Positions 46,235 through 55,150 of a stretch of 64,000 nucleotides of DNA are shown one piece after another. This stretch comes from Bradyrhizobium sp. ORS 278 (lineage in GTDB: Bacteria; Pseudomonadota; Alphaproteobacteria; Rhizobiales; Xanthobacteraceae): contig NC_009445.1 of assembly GCF_000026145.1 (NCBI RefSeq), positions 4,216,001 through 4,280,000 on the forward strand, written 5' to 3'. Both the position numbers and the translations under genes were made by a program. The stretch's first letter is position 1; each line of letters starts with the position of its first letter. The notes beneath the pieces are model-generated. The model worked only from the letters and a program-made list of their open reading frames with translations. It had not been told where the DNA came from and ran no database searches.

Positions 46235-47287
46235 TCATTCGGCTCCTGCGGGATGCGGCGCCGCCGCTGACTGCACCGGCTGGTCGTTGGTCTTCTTCCT
46301 GTCCGGGATCAGCCGCATCACGAGATCACGCGCGGTCGGCACTATGCCCTTCGGCAGCAGGAGCACGAACACCACCAGCACGCCGCCGAGCACGAGATTG
46401 GAGTTCAGGAGCTGCTGCGAGCCGATGTAGGCGACGATGTATTCGATCACGACGCAGCCGATGATCGGCCCGAGCAAGGTGCCGAGGCCGCCGACCGTGA
46501 TCCAGATGATGATCTCCGCCGACAGCGACAGGCTGAAGATGGTCGGGCTGACGAAGGCGCCCCAGTTGACATAAAGCGCCCCGGCGAGACCGGCGATGGC
46601 GCCGCCGAGGATGAAGGTCAGGCACTTCACGAGCCGCGGATCGTAGCCGAGCAGGGACGCGCGAACTTCGTTCTCGCGCACGGCGACGATGATGCGCCCG
46701 GCGGGCAGCGCCAGCAGGAGCCGCAGCAGCAGGAACACCCCGAGCAGCACATAGGCCGTCGTCCACCACGACTGTTCCGGCGACAGTACGGTCGACGGAT
46801 CGAACGGCACGTTGAATGTCGGCACCGCCGGCATGCCGTTGAAGCCGCCGAGCAAGGCTTTGCCGATCTTGTAGGCGTCGCCGGAGGTCGAGTTGACCGA
46901 GTTGAACAGGATCAAAGTGACAGTCAGCGTGATGACGCCGAGATAGACGTCGGAGATGCGGCCGAAGAAGATGAAATAGCCGAGGATGGCCGCGAACAGC
47001 GCGGGGACGACGATCGCCAGCAGGATCGCCGGGGTCGAGTCCTGAAAGTTCACGGCGGCAATGGCATAGGCGTAGCCGCCGAGGCCGAAGAAGGCGGTCT
47101 GGCCGAAGGAGAGAATGCCGCCATAGCCCCAGATGAAGGCGAGGCTCAAGGCCAGCACCGACATCGCGGCGAACAAGGTCAGCTGCATCAGGCCGAACAG
47201 CTCGATCACGCTCGGCACGATCGCAATGACGCCGACGGCAACGACGGTTCCGGCGGCCTGGAGCGCGAGACGAAGGCGCTTGTCCAT
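46235..47287 (-). CDS. ABC transporter permease, LivM/UrtC type
   Basis: This 350-residue protein has about ten hydrophobic helices. The segment WGYGGILSFGQTAFFGLGGYAYA and the cytoplasmic loop RIIVAVRENEVRASLLGYDPRLVK are family hallmarks of LivM/UrtC. ATG 47287 overlaps the stop of the LivH-type permease gene; translation further upstream in this frame runs inside that gene. It pairs with the LivH-type subunit to form the membrane channel. Confidence 0.92.
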   Translation of the reverse strand: MDKRLRLALQAAGTVVAVGVIAIVPSVIELFGLMQLTLFAAMSVLALSLAFIWGYGGILSFGQTAFFGLGGYAYAIAAVNFQDSTPAILLAIVVPALFAAILGYFIFFGRISDVYLGVITLTVTLILFNSVNSTSGDAYKIGKALLGGFNGMPAVPTFNVPFDPSTVLSPEQSWWTTAYVLLGVFLLLRLLLALPAGRIIVAVRENEVRASLLGYDPRLVKCLTFILGGAIAGLAGALYVNWGAFVSPTIFSLSLSAEIIIWITVGGLGTLLGPIIGCVVIEYIVAYIGSQQLLNSNLVLGGVLVVFVLLLPKGIVPTARDLVMRLIPDRKKTNDQPVQSAAAPHPAGAE

Positions 47288-48153
47288 CACAGGTTCCCCT
47301 TGAAGAAGCGCCCGGAGATGCCCTGCGGCAGCAGACGGATGAGCACGATCGCGGTGGTGAAGACGATAACCTCGCCGTAGACAGGCGTGGTGAAATAGGC
47401 GCCGACCTGATTGACCGAGCCGAACAGGCTCGCTGCCGACAGCGTACCCGAGAGGATCGCTGCGCCGCCGCCGACCACCGTCATGAACGCCTTGGCGACA
47501 TAGGCGCCGCCCATCACGGGGGTGATGCCCGACACTGGCGCCAGCAGGCCGCCGGCGAGGCCCGTGACCGCCGCACCGAGCGCGAAGGTGCTCATGTAGA
47601 CGCGGGCCGGGTTGACACCGAGCGTGGCGGCCATCGCCGGGTTCTGCATCGTGGCGCGGGCGACCAGGCCGAAGCGGGTGTAGCGCATCACGCCGTAGAT
47701 GATCGCCATCATGACCGCCGCCATCAGGGCGAGGAACAGCGTATAGTAACTCGATTGGTATGACCCTATCGAGAAGCCGCCGAGCGGTGTCGGCACGCCC
47801 TGCTGGGTGTTGCCGTAGATCGTGGTGATGATGCCGATGATGAGGAGGCTCAGGCCCCAGGTCGCGAGCATCGAATCGACCAGGCGGCCGTACAGGAAGC
47901 GGATCAGGCAGCGTTCGATAACGAGACCGACGATGCCGACGAACAGGGGCGCGATGATCAGCATCGCGATCCAGATGTTCACCCCGGCATTGGCCGAGAT
48001 CACCGTCGCATAGGCTCCGAGCATGATGAACTCGCCATGGGCGAGGTTGATGATCTTCATCATGCCGAAGATGATCGCCAGTCCCAGGCACAGCAGGAAC
48101 AGCGAGGAGATTCCGTTGAGAACGTCGAGCGCGAGAATGACGTAGATCGCCAT
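47287..48153 (-). CDS. ABC transporter permease, LivH/UrtB type
   Basis: This 288-residue integral membrane protein has about eight helices and the LivH signature MMKIINLAHGEFIMLGAYA near residue 31, plus GLVARATMQNPAMAATLGVN in the coupling loop. It is the first permease of the importer and is separated from the binding-protein gene by 65 bases that contain a short GC-rich palindrome (GGGTCCCGCC / GGCGGGACCC at about 48188-48211). Confidence 0.92.
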   Translation of the reverse strand: MAIYVILALDVLNGISSLFLLCLGLAIIFGMMKIINLAHGEFIMLGAYATVISANAGVNIWIAMLIIAPLFVGIVGLVIERCLIRFLYGRLVDSMLATWGLSLLIIGIITTIYGNTQQGVPTPLGGFSIGSYQSSYYTLFLALMAAVMMAIIYGVMRYTRFGLVARATMQNPAMAATLGVNPARVYMSTFALGAAVTGLAGGLLAPVSGITPVMGGAYVAKAFMTVVGGGAAILSGTLSAASLFGSVNQVGAYFTTPVYGEVIVFTTAIVLIRLLPQGISGRFFKGNL

Positions 48154-48218
48154 GCGTCAGGTCTTTCAGGGCAGTCCAATGAATCCGGGTCCCGCCGGAT
48201 GGCGGGACCCGGCAGGCG

Positions 48219-49457
48219 TCAGAGATTGATGATGTACTGCTTGACGTCGTTCGGGTTCTTGACGAGGTCGCAGACGCTCGCGGTGTCCGCCGGCTTGGCG
48301 TCGGTGTAGGTCTCCAGCACCGACCATTTGCGGTCCTTCACCTCGGCGAGGAACGCGTTGCGGACGGTGTGATGGGTCTGCTTGTCCAGCGAGACCTTGC
48401 CGCTCGGACCGTCGAACACGAGGCCGCTTTCCAGCGCCTCGATCACCTTCATGCGGTCGATGCTGCCGGCCTTCTTGACGCCCTCGGCCCAGAGCATCAC
48501 GCCCTCATAGGTGCACGAGGCGAGCTCGCTGATATAGGGCGAGTCCGGATGCGCCTTCTTGATCTTCTCGACGAAGCTCTTGGAGGCCGGCGTGGTCAGC
48601 TCCTCGAAATAGCCGTAGGCGCCGATGACCGCATCGCTCTCCGCCGCGTCCAGCGTCGAAGGCTCGTTGACGAGACCGAAAGTGGTCGAGGCGATCGGGA
48701 TCTTCGATTTCATGCCGGCTGCGGTCCACTGCCGGTAAAAGGCGGTGTGGTTGCCGCCGACCAGCGCCGACAGGATGAGGTCGGGCTTGGCCGCCTGGAT
48801 CTTGGAGATGGTGGAGCCGAAATTGGTGACGTCGAGCGGGAAGAAGTCGGTCGAGAGAATCTCGCCGCCATTGTCCTTGCAGTACTTCGTCATCCACTTC
48901 GCGGTGATCTGACCGTAATTGTAGTCGGCGGCGATGATGTAGGCCTTCTTGCCCGACTTCTTCATCGCGCTCGGGACCAGCTTCTCCACCGTCTGGGCCG
49001 GGGTGGTGCCGGTGCAGAAGGTGTTGCGGTCGCAGACGCCGCCTTCGTACAGCGTGTTGTAGAAGTACAGCACCTTGAAGCGGTCGAAGGTCGGCCGGAT
49101 CGCCTCGCGCGAGGCCGAGGTGATGCCGCCATGCACGACGTCGACCTTGTCCTTCACCGCCAGCTGCTGGGCGTATTGCGAGTACAGCTGGATGTTCGAC
49201 TGGGTGTCGTAATGGATCACCTTCAAGGGACGTCCGAGCAGGCCGCCCGCGGCGTTGATCTCGTCGACGGCGAGCTGCAGCGCATAGACCATCGGCGTGC
49301 CGGAGGTGCCGATCGGACCGGACTGGTCGTGCAGGCTGCCGACCGTGATCGGGTTCTCAGCCGCGAACGCACCCGCGCGGAACACGGCAGGTGACGCGAT
49401 CAGCGTCGAGGTCGCGATGGCCGAGCGTTGCAGGAAACGACGGCGGGAAAGAGTCAT
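48219..49457 (-). CDS. Periplasmic binding protein for urea/short-chain amides (FmdD/UrtA-like)
   Basis: This 412-residue protein has a twin-arginine signal SRRRFLQRSA followed by a hydrophobic stretch to AGAFAAE, so it is probably exported folded by TatABC. The mature part is a Peripla_BP_5 (Leu/Ile/Val-type) binding protein: ITVGSLHDQSGPIGTSGTP, LAVDEINAAGGLLGRPL, YIIAADYNYGQ. These resemble UrtA and FmdD. Urea or short amides as ligand are inferred from the family, the ATPase signatures and the linked amidase and urease. Confidence 0.88.
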   Translation of the reverse strand: MTLSRRRFLQRSAIATSTLIASPAVFRAGAFAAENPITVGSLHDQSGPIGTSGTPMVYALQLAVDEINAAGGLLGRPLKVIHYDTQSNIQLYSQYAQQLAVKDKVDVVHGGITSASREAIRPTFDRFKVLYFYNTLYEGGVCDRNTFCTGTTPAQTVEKLVPSAMKKSGKKAYIIAADYNYGQITAKWMTKYCKDNGGEILSTDFFPLDVTNFGSTISKIQAAKPDLILSALVGGNHTAFYRQWTAAGMKSKIPIASTTFGLVNEPSTLDAAESDAVIGAYGYFEELTTPASKSFVEKIKKAHPDSPYISELASCTYEGVMLWAEGVKKAGSIDRMKVIEALESGLVFDGPSGKVSLDKQTHHTVRNAFLAEVKDRKWSVLETYTDAKPADTASVCDLVKNPNDVKQYIINL

Positions 49458-49504
49458 TAGGGGTCCCCATGGGTTGGTGATGCTTGGTTCACGAGCCGCG
49501 CGAA

Positions 49505-49549
49505 GTTTAAATTTACAATATTTGAAAAAGCAAGTACTTTTTGACGGGC
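49505..49549 (-). promoter_or_regulatory. AT-rich promoter-like patch upstream of the importer operon
   Basis: A 45-base AT-rich island (with TTTAAATTTACAATATTTG on the plus strand) stands out in GC-rich surroundings, 50-90 bases upstream of the binding-protein ATG. It is the most promoter-like sequence in the cluster; a consensus -24/-12 sigma-54 element was not found by eye. Confidence 0.35.
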
Positions 49550-49553
49550 CGCT

Positions 49554-50756
49554 CTAGCGCGACGCGACCACGGCGAAATCATAGCCGTCGAGCTCCGCCA
49601 GATGAATCGGATGGCGGCCGCCGACCACCGGCTGCGCCTCGTTGCCGCGCGCGGTGCGGCCCTGCAGCGTGCGCCCGAAGACGCGCCTGATGTCGCGCGC
49701 GTCGAAACTCTCGGCCCGCTCGATCAGCGCGGCGAGCGCATGAATGCCTTCGTAGCAGGACTCGCCATAGCCGTTCGGCGGCGGCGGATTGTCGCCATAG
49801 GCGGTATAGTAGCGCTCCAGAAACGCGCCGTTGTTGCGCGAGCGCAGCGCGGCGAAGTAGCTGGAGGCGACGTAGACGTTCTCGGTTTCGCTGCTGTCGA
49901 GGCCGTAGACGATGGTCTCGTCGAACGCCGAGGAGAACCGCAGCACGTGCCGGCTGAGGCCCGCGGCGCAAAAGGCGCGGTTGAAAGCGATGCAGTCGGA
50001 GCCGAGGAACACCGGCAGCACGACGTCGCTGCGCGTCGACTTGATGCGCTCGAGCATCTCGTCGAAATCGTGCACGCCCACAGGCACGTAGTGCTCGCCG
50101 GTGACGACGCCGCCGAACCGGGCGATCAGCCGCCTGGCGATGCCGAGCGAGGAGCGCGGCCAGATGTAGTCGTTGCCGCACAGGAAGAAGCGCCGGGCGC
50201 GCTTGCAGTCCGACAGCCACTGGATCGCCGGCGCCAGCAGTTCGGGCGCGGTCTCGCCGGTGGTCATCACGTCGCTGCTCGGCGACAGACCCTCGAATTG
50301 CGGCGTGTAGAGGAACGGCACGCGGCCGCGCGCAGCCTCCGCGACGGGATCGCGCGCATAGCTCGGCAACATGCCGATGAGACCGTCGACCGCGAGCTCG
50401 TCGACCGCCTCGGCCGCCGCCCGGGCCGCGCTGACGCCGCTCGCGCCGGCATCGATGACGACCAGCTCCACCGGCCTGCGGCGGATTCCCGCAGCCTGGT
50501 TCAGCTCGCTCACGGCGAGCCGACCGCAGGCTTCGGCGGAGGGTGCCCACAACCCTGCCGAGCCGCACTGAGGAATGATCAGGCCGATCCGAACGCTGCG
50601 CAAACGTGCCGCCTCTGCTGTCGCCGGGCTTTTGCACTCACGAATCGTGCCAAGCGCGATTCGGGCTCGGGGCCGTCGTTTGTGCACGAGATGTCGCAGA
50701 TTTGGAGCGGCGCGCCTGCCGTTGATCAAAATATCAGCTGACGTTCGCCCATTCAT
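49554..50756 (-). CDS. AmiC-like amide-sensing protein (no signal peptide)
   Basis: About 400 residues from ATG 50756; a TTG near 50609, just before RSVRIGLIIPQCG, is a plausible alternative. The body is a Peripla_BP_5 fold: VRIGLIIPQCGSAGLWAPSAEACGRLAVSELN, VDGLIGMLPSYARDP, RRFFLCGNDYIWPRSS, YGESCYEGIHALA. These match AmiC of Pseudomonas and related receptors rather than transport proteins. No signal peptide precedes it, so it is predicted cytoplasmic. AmiC works with the antiterminator AmiR, but no amiR gene occurs in the window. It lies 96 bp upstream of the binding-protein gene. Confidence 0.75.
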   Translation of the reverse strand: MNGRTSADILINGRRAAPNLRHLVHKRRPRARIALGTIRECKSPATAEAARLRSVRIGLIIPQCGSAGLWAPSAEACGRLAVSELNQAAGIRRRPVELVVIDAGASGVSAARAAAEAVDELAVDGLIGMLPSYARDPVAEAARGRVPFLYTPQFEGLSPSSDVMTTGETAPELLAPAIQWLSDCKRARRFFLCGNDYIWPRSSLGIARRLIARFGGVVTGEHYVPVGVHDFDEMLERIKSTRSDVVLPVFLGSDCIAFNRAFCAAGLSRHVLRFSSAFDETIVYGLDSSETENVYVASSYFAALRSRNNGAFLERYYTAYGDNPPPPNGYGESCYEGIHALAALIERAESFDARDIRRVFGRTLQGRTARGNEAQPVVGGRHPIHLAELDGYDFAVVASR

Positions 50757-50805
50757 TGGGCAGACGTAGCGGCCCTTCCGAGATCCGCCGGCGAAGTGCC
50801 GCGAC

Positions 50806-51279
50806 TCAAGGGGCCGCCAGGATCTTGCGCATCGGATAGGATGCGGCGGTGCCGAACTTGCCCGTGGGCGGGCCGACGTCGAGATAGCCGCGGGCAAGAT
50901 AGAATCGGTGCGCCGTCTCGGTGCTCAGCAGCTCGATCTCACGGGCGCCGAGGGCGGCAGCGCGCTGCTCCAGCACAGCCACCATGGCCGAGCTCACGCC
51001 GCGGAAGCGCGCCTGCGGCGACACGTAGTTCGCCGTGATCTCGCCGGGATGAGCGAGCCCGCCGACGGCGAGGATCGTCCCCTCCTCGACCGCGACCAGC
51101 AGCGAACGGCGCTGCCCGTCGGCCCAGCTTGCAACGATCTCCGGTGTCTTGTTGGCGAGCCAACGGCCGAGGATGTCCGGATGGCCGCGGTGATCCGCCT
51201 CGCACAATTCGATGATGGAGGCGCGTAGCACGGCACAGGCGGCCGAAGCGTCGTCGCGGGTCGCATCGCGAATGATCAT
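50806..51279 (-). CDS. GNAT-family N-acetyltransferase
   Basis: This 157-residue protein starts at ATG 51279 after GGAGGGA. The GNAT fold is indicated by IIRDATRDDASAACAVLRASI, the acetyl-CoA loop region YVSPQARFRGVSSAMVAVLEQRAAALG, and the C-terminal STETAHRFYLARGYLDVG. The loop normally reading Q/RxxGxG/A is RFRGVS here. The acceptor substrate is unknown. It lies between exoR-like and the AmiC-like gene on the same strand. Confidence 0.87.
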   Translation of the reverse strand: MIIRDATRDDASAACAVLRASIIELCEADHRGHPDILGRWLANKTPEIVASWADGQRRSLLVAVEEGTILAVGGLAHPGEITANYVSPQARFRGVSSAMVAVLEQRAAALGAREIELLSTETAHRFYLARGYLDVGPPTGKFGTAASYPMRKILAAP

Positions 51280-51326
51280 CTCAATCCCTCCGTCGCGCGG
51301 AGGGAACGCGATGCATTCCGCTCCGC

Positions 51327-52160
51327 TTACTCGCGCTTGCCCTGCACCCAGCTCTCGAGCATCTGCAGCGCGGTGGCGCGGTCGTCGTCCGACGCCTTGG
51401 CAAAGGCGCGGTTGTAGCTCTCCTTGATCCACGCTTCGTCCGGACCGGCGCTGTCGCGCGCCAAGGTGAGCCACATCAAGCCGCGGGCCGGCTGCCGGGG
51501 CAGGCGGTCACCGTTGAACAGCATCTGGCCAAGCAAGGCCTGGGCCTGATGCTGGCCCTTCTGGGCGGCGAGCCCGAGCCAGCGCGCACCATAGCGGAAA
51601 TCGTCGCGCGAGGCGTCGGCCGTCTTCAGATACATCCGCGCCAGATCGTACTGGGCGTCGGCATTGCCGAAATAGGACGCCGCGTAGGAGAACATCTCGC
51701 GGGCGCGGTCCGGATCCGCCTTCACCTTCGTGTTCGGGATCCCGCTCAGATAATAGCGGCCGAGCGCGACGAAGGCATTGGCGACGATCTGGGCCTGCGG
51801 CGCCGACGGGCTGTCCTCGGCATGCGCATTGGCGATGCGGCTGAAATAGTCGAACGCGCGCATGTCGTCGCGCGCGACGCCGTCGCCGGCGGCATACATG
51901 CGCCCGAGCTTGAACTGCGCGACCGGGTGGCCCTCCTCCGCCGCATATTGCAGCGCGGTGAGGGACTGCGTGGGGTTGGTCGCAGCCGTGGTCGCAGGCA
52001 CGGATTTGCGCAGTGCGCCCGCACCCGCCTGCGGGCCAGCCACAGGGATCGCCGGCTCCTGGTTGACCGGCGCGCCATCGAACGCGAACGACGGCGTCGG
52101 CAGCGCGAGCGGGGCAACCCCCAGCAACAGTGCGAAAATGATCCGATCAGATGTCCGCAT
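51327..52160 (-). CDS. ExoR-like Sel1-repeat periplasmic protein
   Basis: This 277-residue protein has a signal peptide ([21 protein letters not shown], cleavage near SFA) and then Sel1/TPR-like repeats: [77 protein letters not shown]. The GIP-x-x-KVK-x-D-x-x-x-A-R segment and repeat spacing closely resemble rhizobial ExoR, the periplasmic inhibitor of the ExoS-ChvI two-component system that controls exopolysaccharide and motility. Its start overlaps the ilvD stop by 14 bases. The ExoR role here is inferred from similarity. Confidence 0.75.
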   Translation of the reverse strand: MRTSDRIIFALLLGVAPLALPTPSFAFDGAPVNQEPAIPVAGPQAGAGALRKSVPATTAATNPTQSLTALQYAAEEGHPVAQFKLGRMYAAGDGVARDDMRAFDYFSRIANAHAEDSPSAPQAQIVANAFVALGRYYLSGIPNTKVKADPDRAREMFSYAASYFGNADAQYDLARMYLKTADASRDDFRYGARWLGLAAQKGQHQAQALLGQMLFNGDRLPRQPARGLMWLTLARDSAGPDEAWIKESYNRAFAKASDDDRATALQMLESWVQGKRE

Positions 52161-53871
52161 AGCAATACTTCTCTTGCGCACCACCTGGGTGGGTGACGGC
52201 CCCCGCCACGGCGGGTCCCACCTGCTGGGCATATTTCCAAAGTGCACCTGACGTGTGATGCGTTTCACGCGGCGTCCACTTGGTCTTGCGTTGTGTCAGT
52301 TCGGCATCGCTCAACTTGACGTTCAGGATGCCCGCCTCGGCGTCGATCTCGATGATGTCGCCATCCTCGACCAGCGCGATCGGTCCGCCGACCGCCGCCT
52401 CCGGCCCGATATGGCCGATGCAGAAGCCGCGCGTCGCGCCCGAGAACCGGCCATCGGTGATGAGCGCGATCTTGCCGCCCATGCCCTGCCCCGTCAGCGC
52501 CGCCGTGGTCTGCAGCATTTCCCGCATGCCGGGACCGCCGCGCGGGCCCTCATAGCGGATGACGATGACCTCGCCCTCGCGATAGGACCGCTTCTGAACG
52601 GCTTCAAAGGCATCCTCTTCCCGATCGAAGCAGCGGGCCGGCCCAGTGAATTTCAAGTTCGACATGCCCGCGACTTTCACGATCGCACCCTCTGGCGCGA
52701 GATTGCCTTTCAAACCAACGACACCTCCGGTTGCAGTGATCGGCTGGTCGGCCGGCCTCACCACGTCCTGGTGCGGATTCCACTTCACGCCTTTGAGGTT
52801 TTCGGCGATCGTCCGGCCGGTGACTGTGAGGCAGTCGCCGTTCAAATAGCCATGGTCGAGCAACGTCTTCATCAAGAGCGGAATGCCACCAGCCTCGAAC
52901 ATGTCTTTGGCGACATAGCGGCCACCCGGCTTCAAATCCGCGATATAAGGTGTCTTTTTGAAGATTTCGGCGACATCGAATAAGTCGAACTTGATGCCGG
53001 CCTCGTGTGCAATCGCTGGTAGATGCAGGGCCGCGTTGGTCGAGCCGCCGGAGGCCGCCACAACCGCAGCGGCATTCTCGAGTGCTGCTCGCGTCACGAT
53101 GTCGCGCGGCCGGATGTTGGCTGATATCAGCTCCATGACCTTCTCGCCGGCGGTCATGCAGAAGGAATCGCGGATCTCGTAAGGTGCGGGCGCGCCAGCC
53201 GAGTACGGCAGCGCCAGGCCGATCGCCTCGGAGACGGTCGCCATCGTGTTGGCCGTGAACTGAGCACCGCACGCACCGGCCGACGGACAGGCGACGCGCT
53301 CGAGCTCGTCGAGATCCTCATCCGACATCGCGCCGACCGAATGCTTGCCGACCGCCTCGAACATGTCCTGCACGGTGACCTGCTGGCCGCGGAAATTGCC
53401 GGGCAGGATCGAGCCTCCATAAATGAAGATCGACGGCACGTTGAGCCGGACCATCGCCATCATCATGCCCGGCAGCGATTTATCGCAGCCGGCGAGGCCA
53501 ACCAGCGCGTCGTAGGCATGACCGCGAATCGTCAGCTCGACCGAATCGGCAATCGCCTCGCGCGACGGCAGCGACGAGCGCATGCCGTCATGGCCCATGG
53601 CGATGCCGTCGGTCACGGTGATGGTGCAGAATTCGCGCGGCGTGCCGCCGGCGTGGGCCACGCCCTTCTTCACGGCTTGCGCCTGCCGCATCAGCGCGAT
53701 GTTGCAGGGCGCGGCCTCGTTCCAGCACGAGGCGACGCCGACGAAGGGCTGATGGATTTGGGCCGTGGTCAGGCCCATCGCGTAGAGATACGACCGATGA
53801 GGCGCACGCTCCGGCCCTTCCGTCACATGACGGCTGGGCAGCCTGCGCTTGATGTCGGTCTTCGCGTCCAT
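52147..53871 (-). CDS. ilvD: Dihydroxy-acid dehydratase
   Basis: This 574-residue Fe-S enzyme of valine, isoleucine and CoA precursor synthesis converts 2,3-dihydroxy-acids to 2-oxoacids. Cluster-binding cysteines are visible in [26 protein letters not shown] and [32 protein letters not shown] is the second family signature. Its full length is as expected. The upstream 235 bases hold no gene and should contain the promoter; no leader-peptide attenuator was recognised. Confidence 0.95.
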   Translation of the reverse strand: MDAKTDIKRRLPSRHVTEGPERAPHRSYLYAMGLTTAQIHQPFVGVASCWNEAAPCNIALMRQAQAVKKGVAHAGGTPREFCTITVTDGIAMGHDGMRSSLPSREAIADSVELTIRGHAYDALVGLAGCDKSLPGMMMAMVRLNVPSIFIYGGSILPGNFRGQQVTVQDMFEAVGKHSVGAMSDEDLDELERVACPSAGACGAQFTANTMATVSEAIGLALPYSAGAPAPYEIRDSFCMTAGEKVMELISANIRPRDIVTRAALENAAAVVAASGGSTNAALHLPAIAHEAGIKFDLFDVAEIFKKTPYIADLKPGGRYVAKDMFEAGGIPLLMKTLLDHGYLNGDCLTVTGRTIAENLKGVKWNPHQDVVRPADQPITATGGVVGLKGNLAPEGAIVKVAGMSNLKFTGPARCFDREEDAFEAVQKRSYREGEVIVIRYEGPRGGPGMREMLQTTAALTGQGMGGKIALITDGRFSGATRGFCIGHIGPEAAVGGPIALVEDGDIIEIDAEAGILNVKLSDAELTQRKTKWTPRETHHTSGALWKYAQQVGPAVAGAVTHPGGAQEKYCYADI

Positions 53872-54106
53872 CGCTGTTCTGGCCTCCCGGTGCTGCGGAG
53901 AACGCTAAAATCCTGAAAGTGGATTCCTGGCAACCTCACACGCACTGGTACTCTTCTGTTCAAACTATTTCACGACGCGGTGTGGCCAAAAAGCGGCGCG
54001 TTTGCGGAGCGCCCGAGATTGTTACCAAAACTTCGTAAACTGTGGCGAGCCCGCAACATTCGTGGCCGTTGCGCAACCATTTGAGTGGGAAATTTATACC
54101 GCCCGC

Positions 54107-55078
54107 TTACTCGGGCACCACTCCTGCCCCGCGGATCATCGGCCACCATTTGGCGATTTCGGCCCGTTGAAGGGTTCCGAGCGCCTGCGGAGTCTGCTGA
54201 TCCGGCTCCGGGATCTGCAATCCAAGATTGCTCAACTGATTCGCCACACTCGGGTTCCGCAGGGCGGCGACTGCGGCCGCATTGAGCGTATCGCCGATCT
54301 CTTTCGGTGCTCCTTTCGGCAGCCAGAGGCCCGACCAGAGCGTCATGTGGAAGCCCGGGAGGCCTGCCTCGTCGGTCGTCGGAATGTCCGGCGCGCTATC
54401 GAGTCGTTTGGAGTCGGTGACGGCGTAGGCGCGAATCGTGCCGGCGCGGACCTGGTTGATGGCGTTCGAGGTCTGGTCGACGATGAGATCGATCTGGCCG
54501 CCGACAAGGTCGTTCATCGCGGGGCCCGTGCCGCGATAAGGCACGAATTGCAGCTTGATGCCGGTGACCTGTGCGAAATAGAGCCCGGCGATGTGGCTCC
54601 CGGAGCCATTACCGGCCGTGCCGGCGGACGCAGGATTCGGCTGTGCCTTCAGCCAGGCCAGGAGCTCGGACAACGACTTCGCCGGCACATTGCTCCTGCT
54701 GACGATGATCATCGGGTTGCTCGGCAGCAGCACGACAGGCTCGAGATCGGCGACGAGATCATAGCCGAGCCGATACACCGCGCCGTTGGCCACGTGAGTA
54801 CCGAGATGACCGAAGCTGATCGTGTAGCCATCCGGTTTGGAGCGCACCGCGCGCCCGACGCCGATCGATCCACCCGCACCGGTGACGTTCTCGACCAGCA
54901 CGGGCTGGCCGAGCGTCTGCTTCATGTGCTCGGCGAGGATGCGCATCATCGCATCCGATGGACCGCCGGCCGCGAACGGCACGATCACCGTGATGGCGCG
55001 CGAGGGATAGGTTTCCGCGGCAGCGGATCCCACAAGCAAGGCAAGCGCTATCGCCACAGCGCCGAACAGGCGTCGCAT
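54107..55078 (-). CDS. Tripartite tricarboxylate transporter (Bug/TctC) binding protein
   Basis: This 323-residue periplasmic protein has a signal peptide (MRRLFGAVAIALALLVGSAAA) and Bug-family motifs: YPSRAITVIVPFAAGGPSDAMMRILAEHM, GAGGSIGVGRAVRSKPDGYT, and FVPYRGTGPAMNDLVGGQIDL. It would bind a carboxylate solute for a TctAB-type permease, but no tctA/tctB genes adjoin; orphan Bug proteins are common in Bradyrhizobium. GGGGAGGACG precedes ATG 55078. Confidence 0.92.
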   Translation of the reverse strand: MRRLFGAVAIALALLVGSAAAETYPSRAITVIVPFAAGGPSDAMMRILAEHMKQTLGQPVLVENVTGAGGSIGVGRAVRSKPDGYTISFGHLGTHVANGAVYRLGYDLVADLEPVVLLPSNPMIIVSRSNVPAKSLSELLAWLKAQPNPASAGTAGNGSGSHIAGLYFAQVTGIKLQFVPYRGTGPAMNDLVGGQIDLIVDQTSNAINQVRAGTIRAYAVTDSKRLDSAPDIPTTDEAGLPGFHMTLWSGLWLPKGAPKEIGDTLNAAAVAALRNPSVANQLSNLGLQIPEPDQQTPQALGTLQRAEIAKWWPMIRGAGVVPE

Positions 55079-55095
55079 GACGTCCTCCCCGCGCG

Positions 55096-55124
55096 GCCTG
55101 ATCCTTGTTGTCAGACGATCAGGC
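55096..55124 (-). terminator. Hairpin after threonine synthase gene, possible terminator or attenuator
   Basis: GCCTGATC and GATCAGGC form an 8-bp stem around a 13-base loop between the threonine synthase stop (55151) and the next gene's start (55078). No T tract follows, so Rho-independent termination is doubtful. Confidence 0.3.
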
Positions 55125-55150
55125 GCCAGGCCGCAATGCCGACCGTCCGG

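Noticed and set aside
46235..48091. A single 618-residue permease spanning both LivH and LivM regions
   Set aside because: The first half is out-of-frame translation of the LivH-type gene; separate LivH- and LivM-type frames each have complete motifs and overlap at 47287.
53872..54106. Leader-peptide attenuator before ilvD
   Set aside because: No short frame rich in Leu, Ile or Val followed by a hairpin and T tract could be found in the 235-base upstream region.
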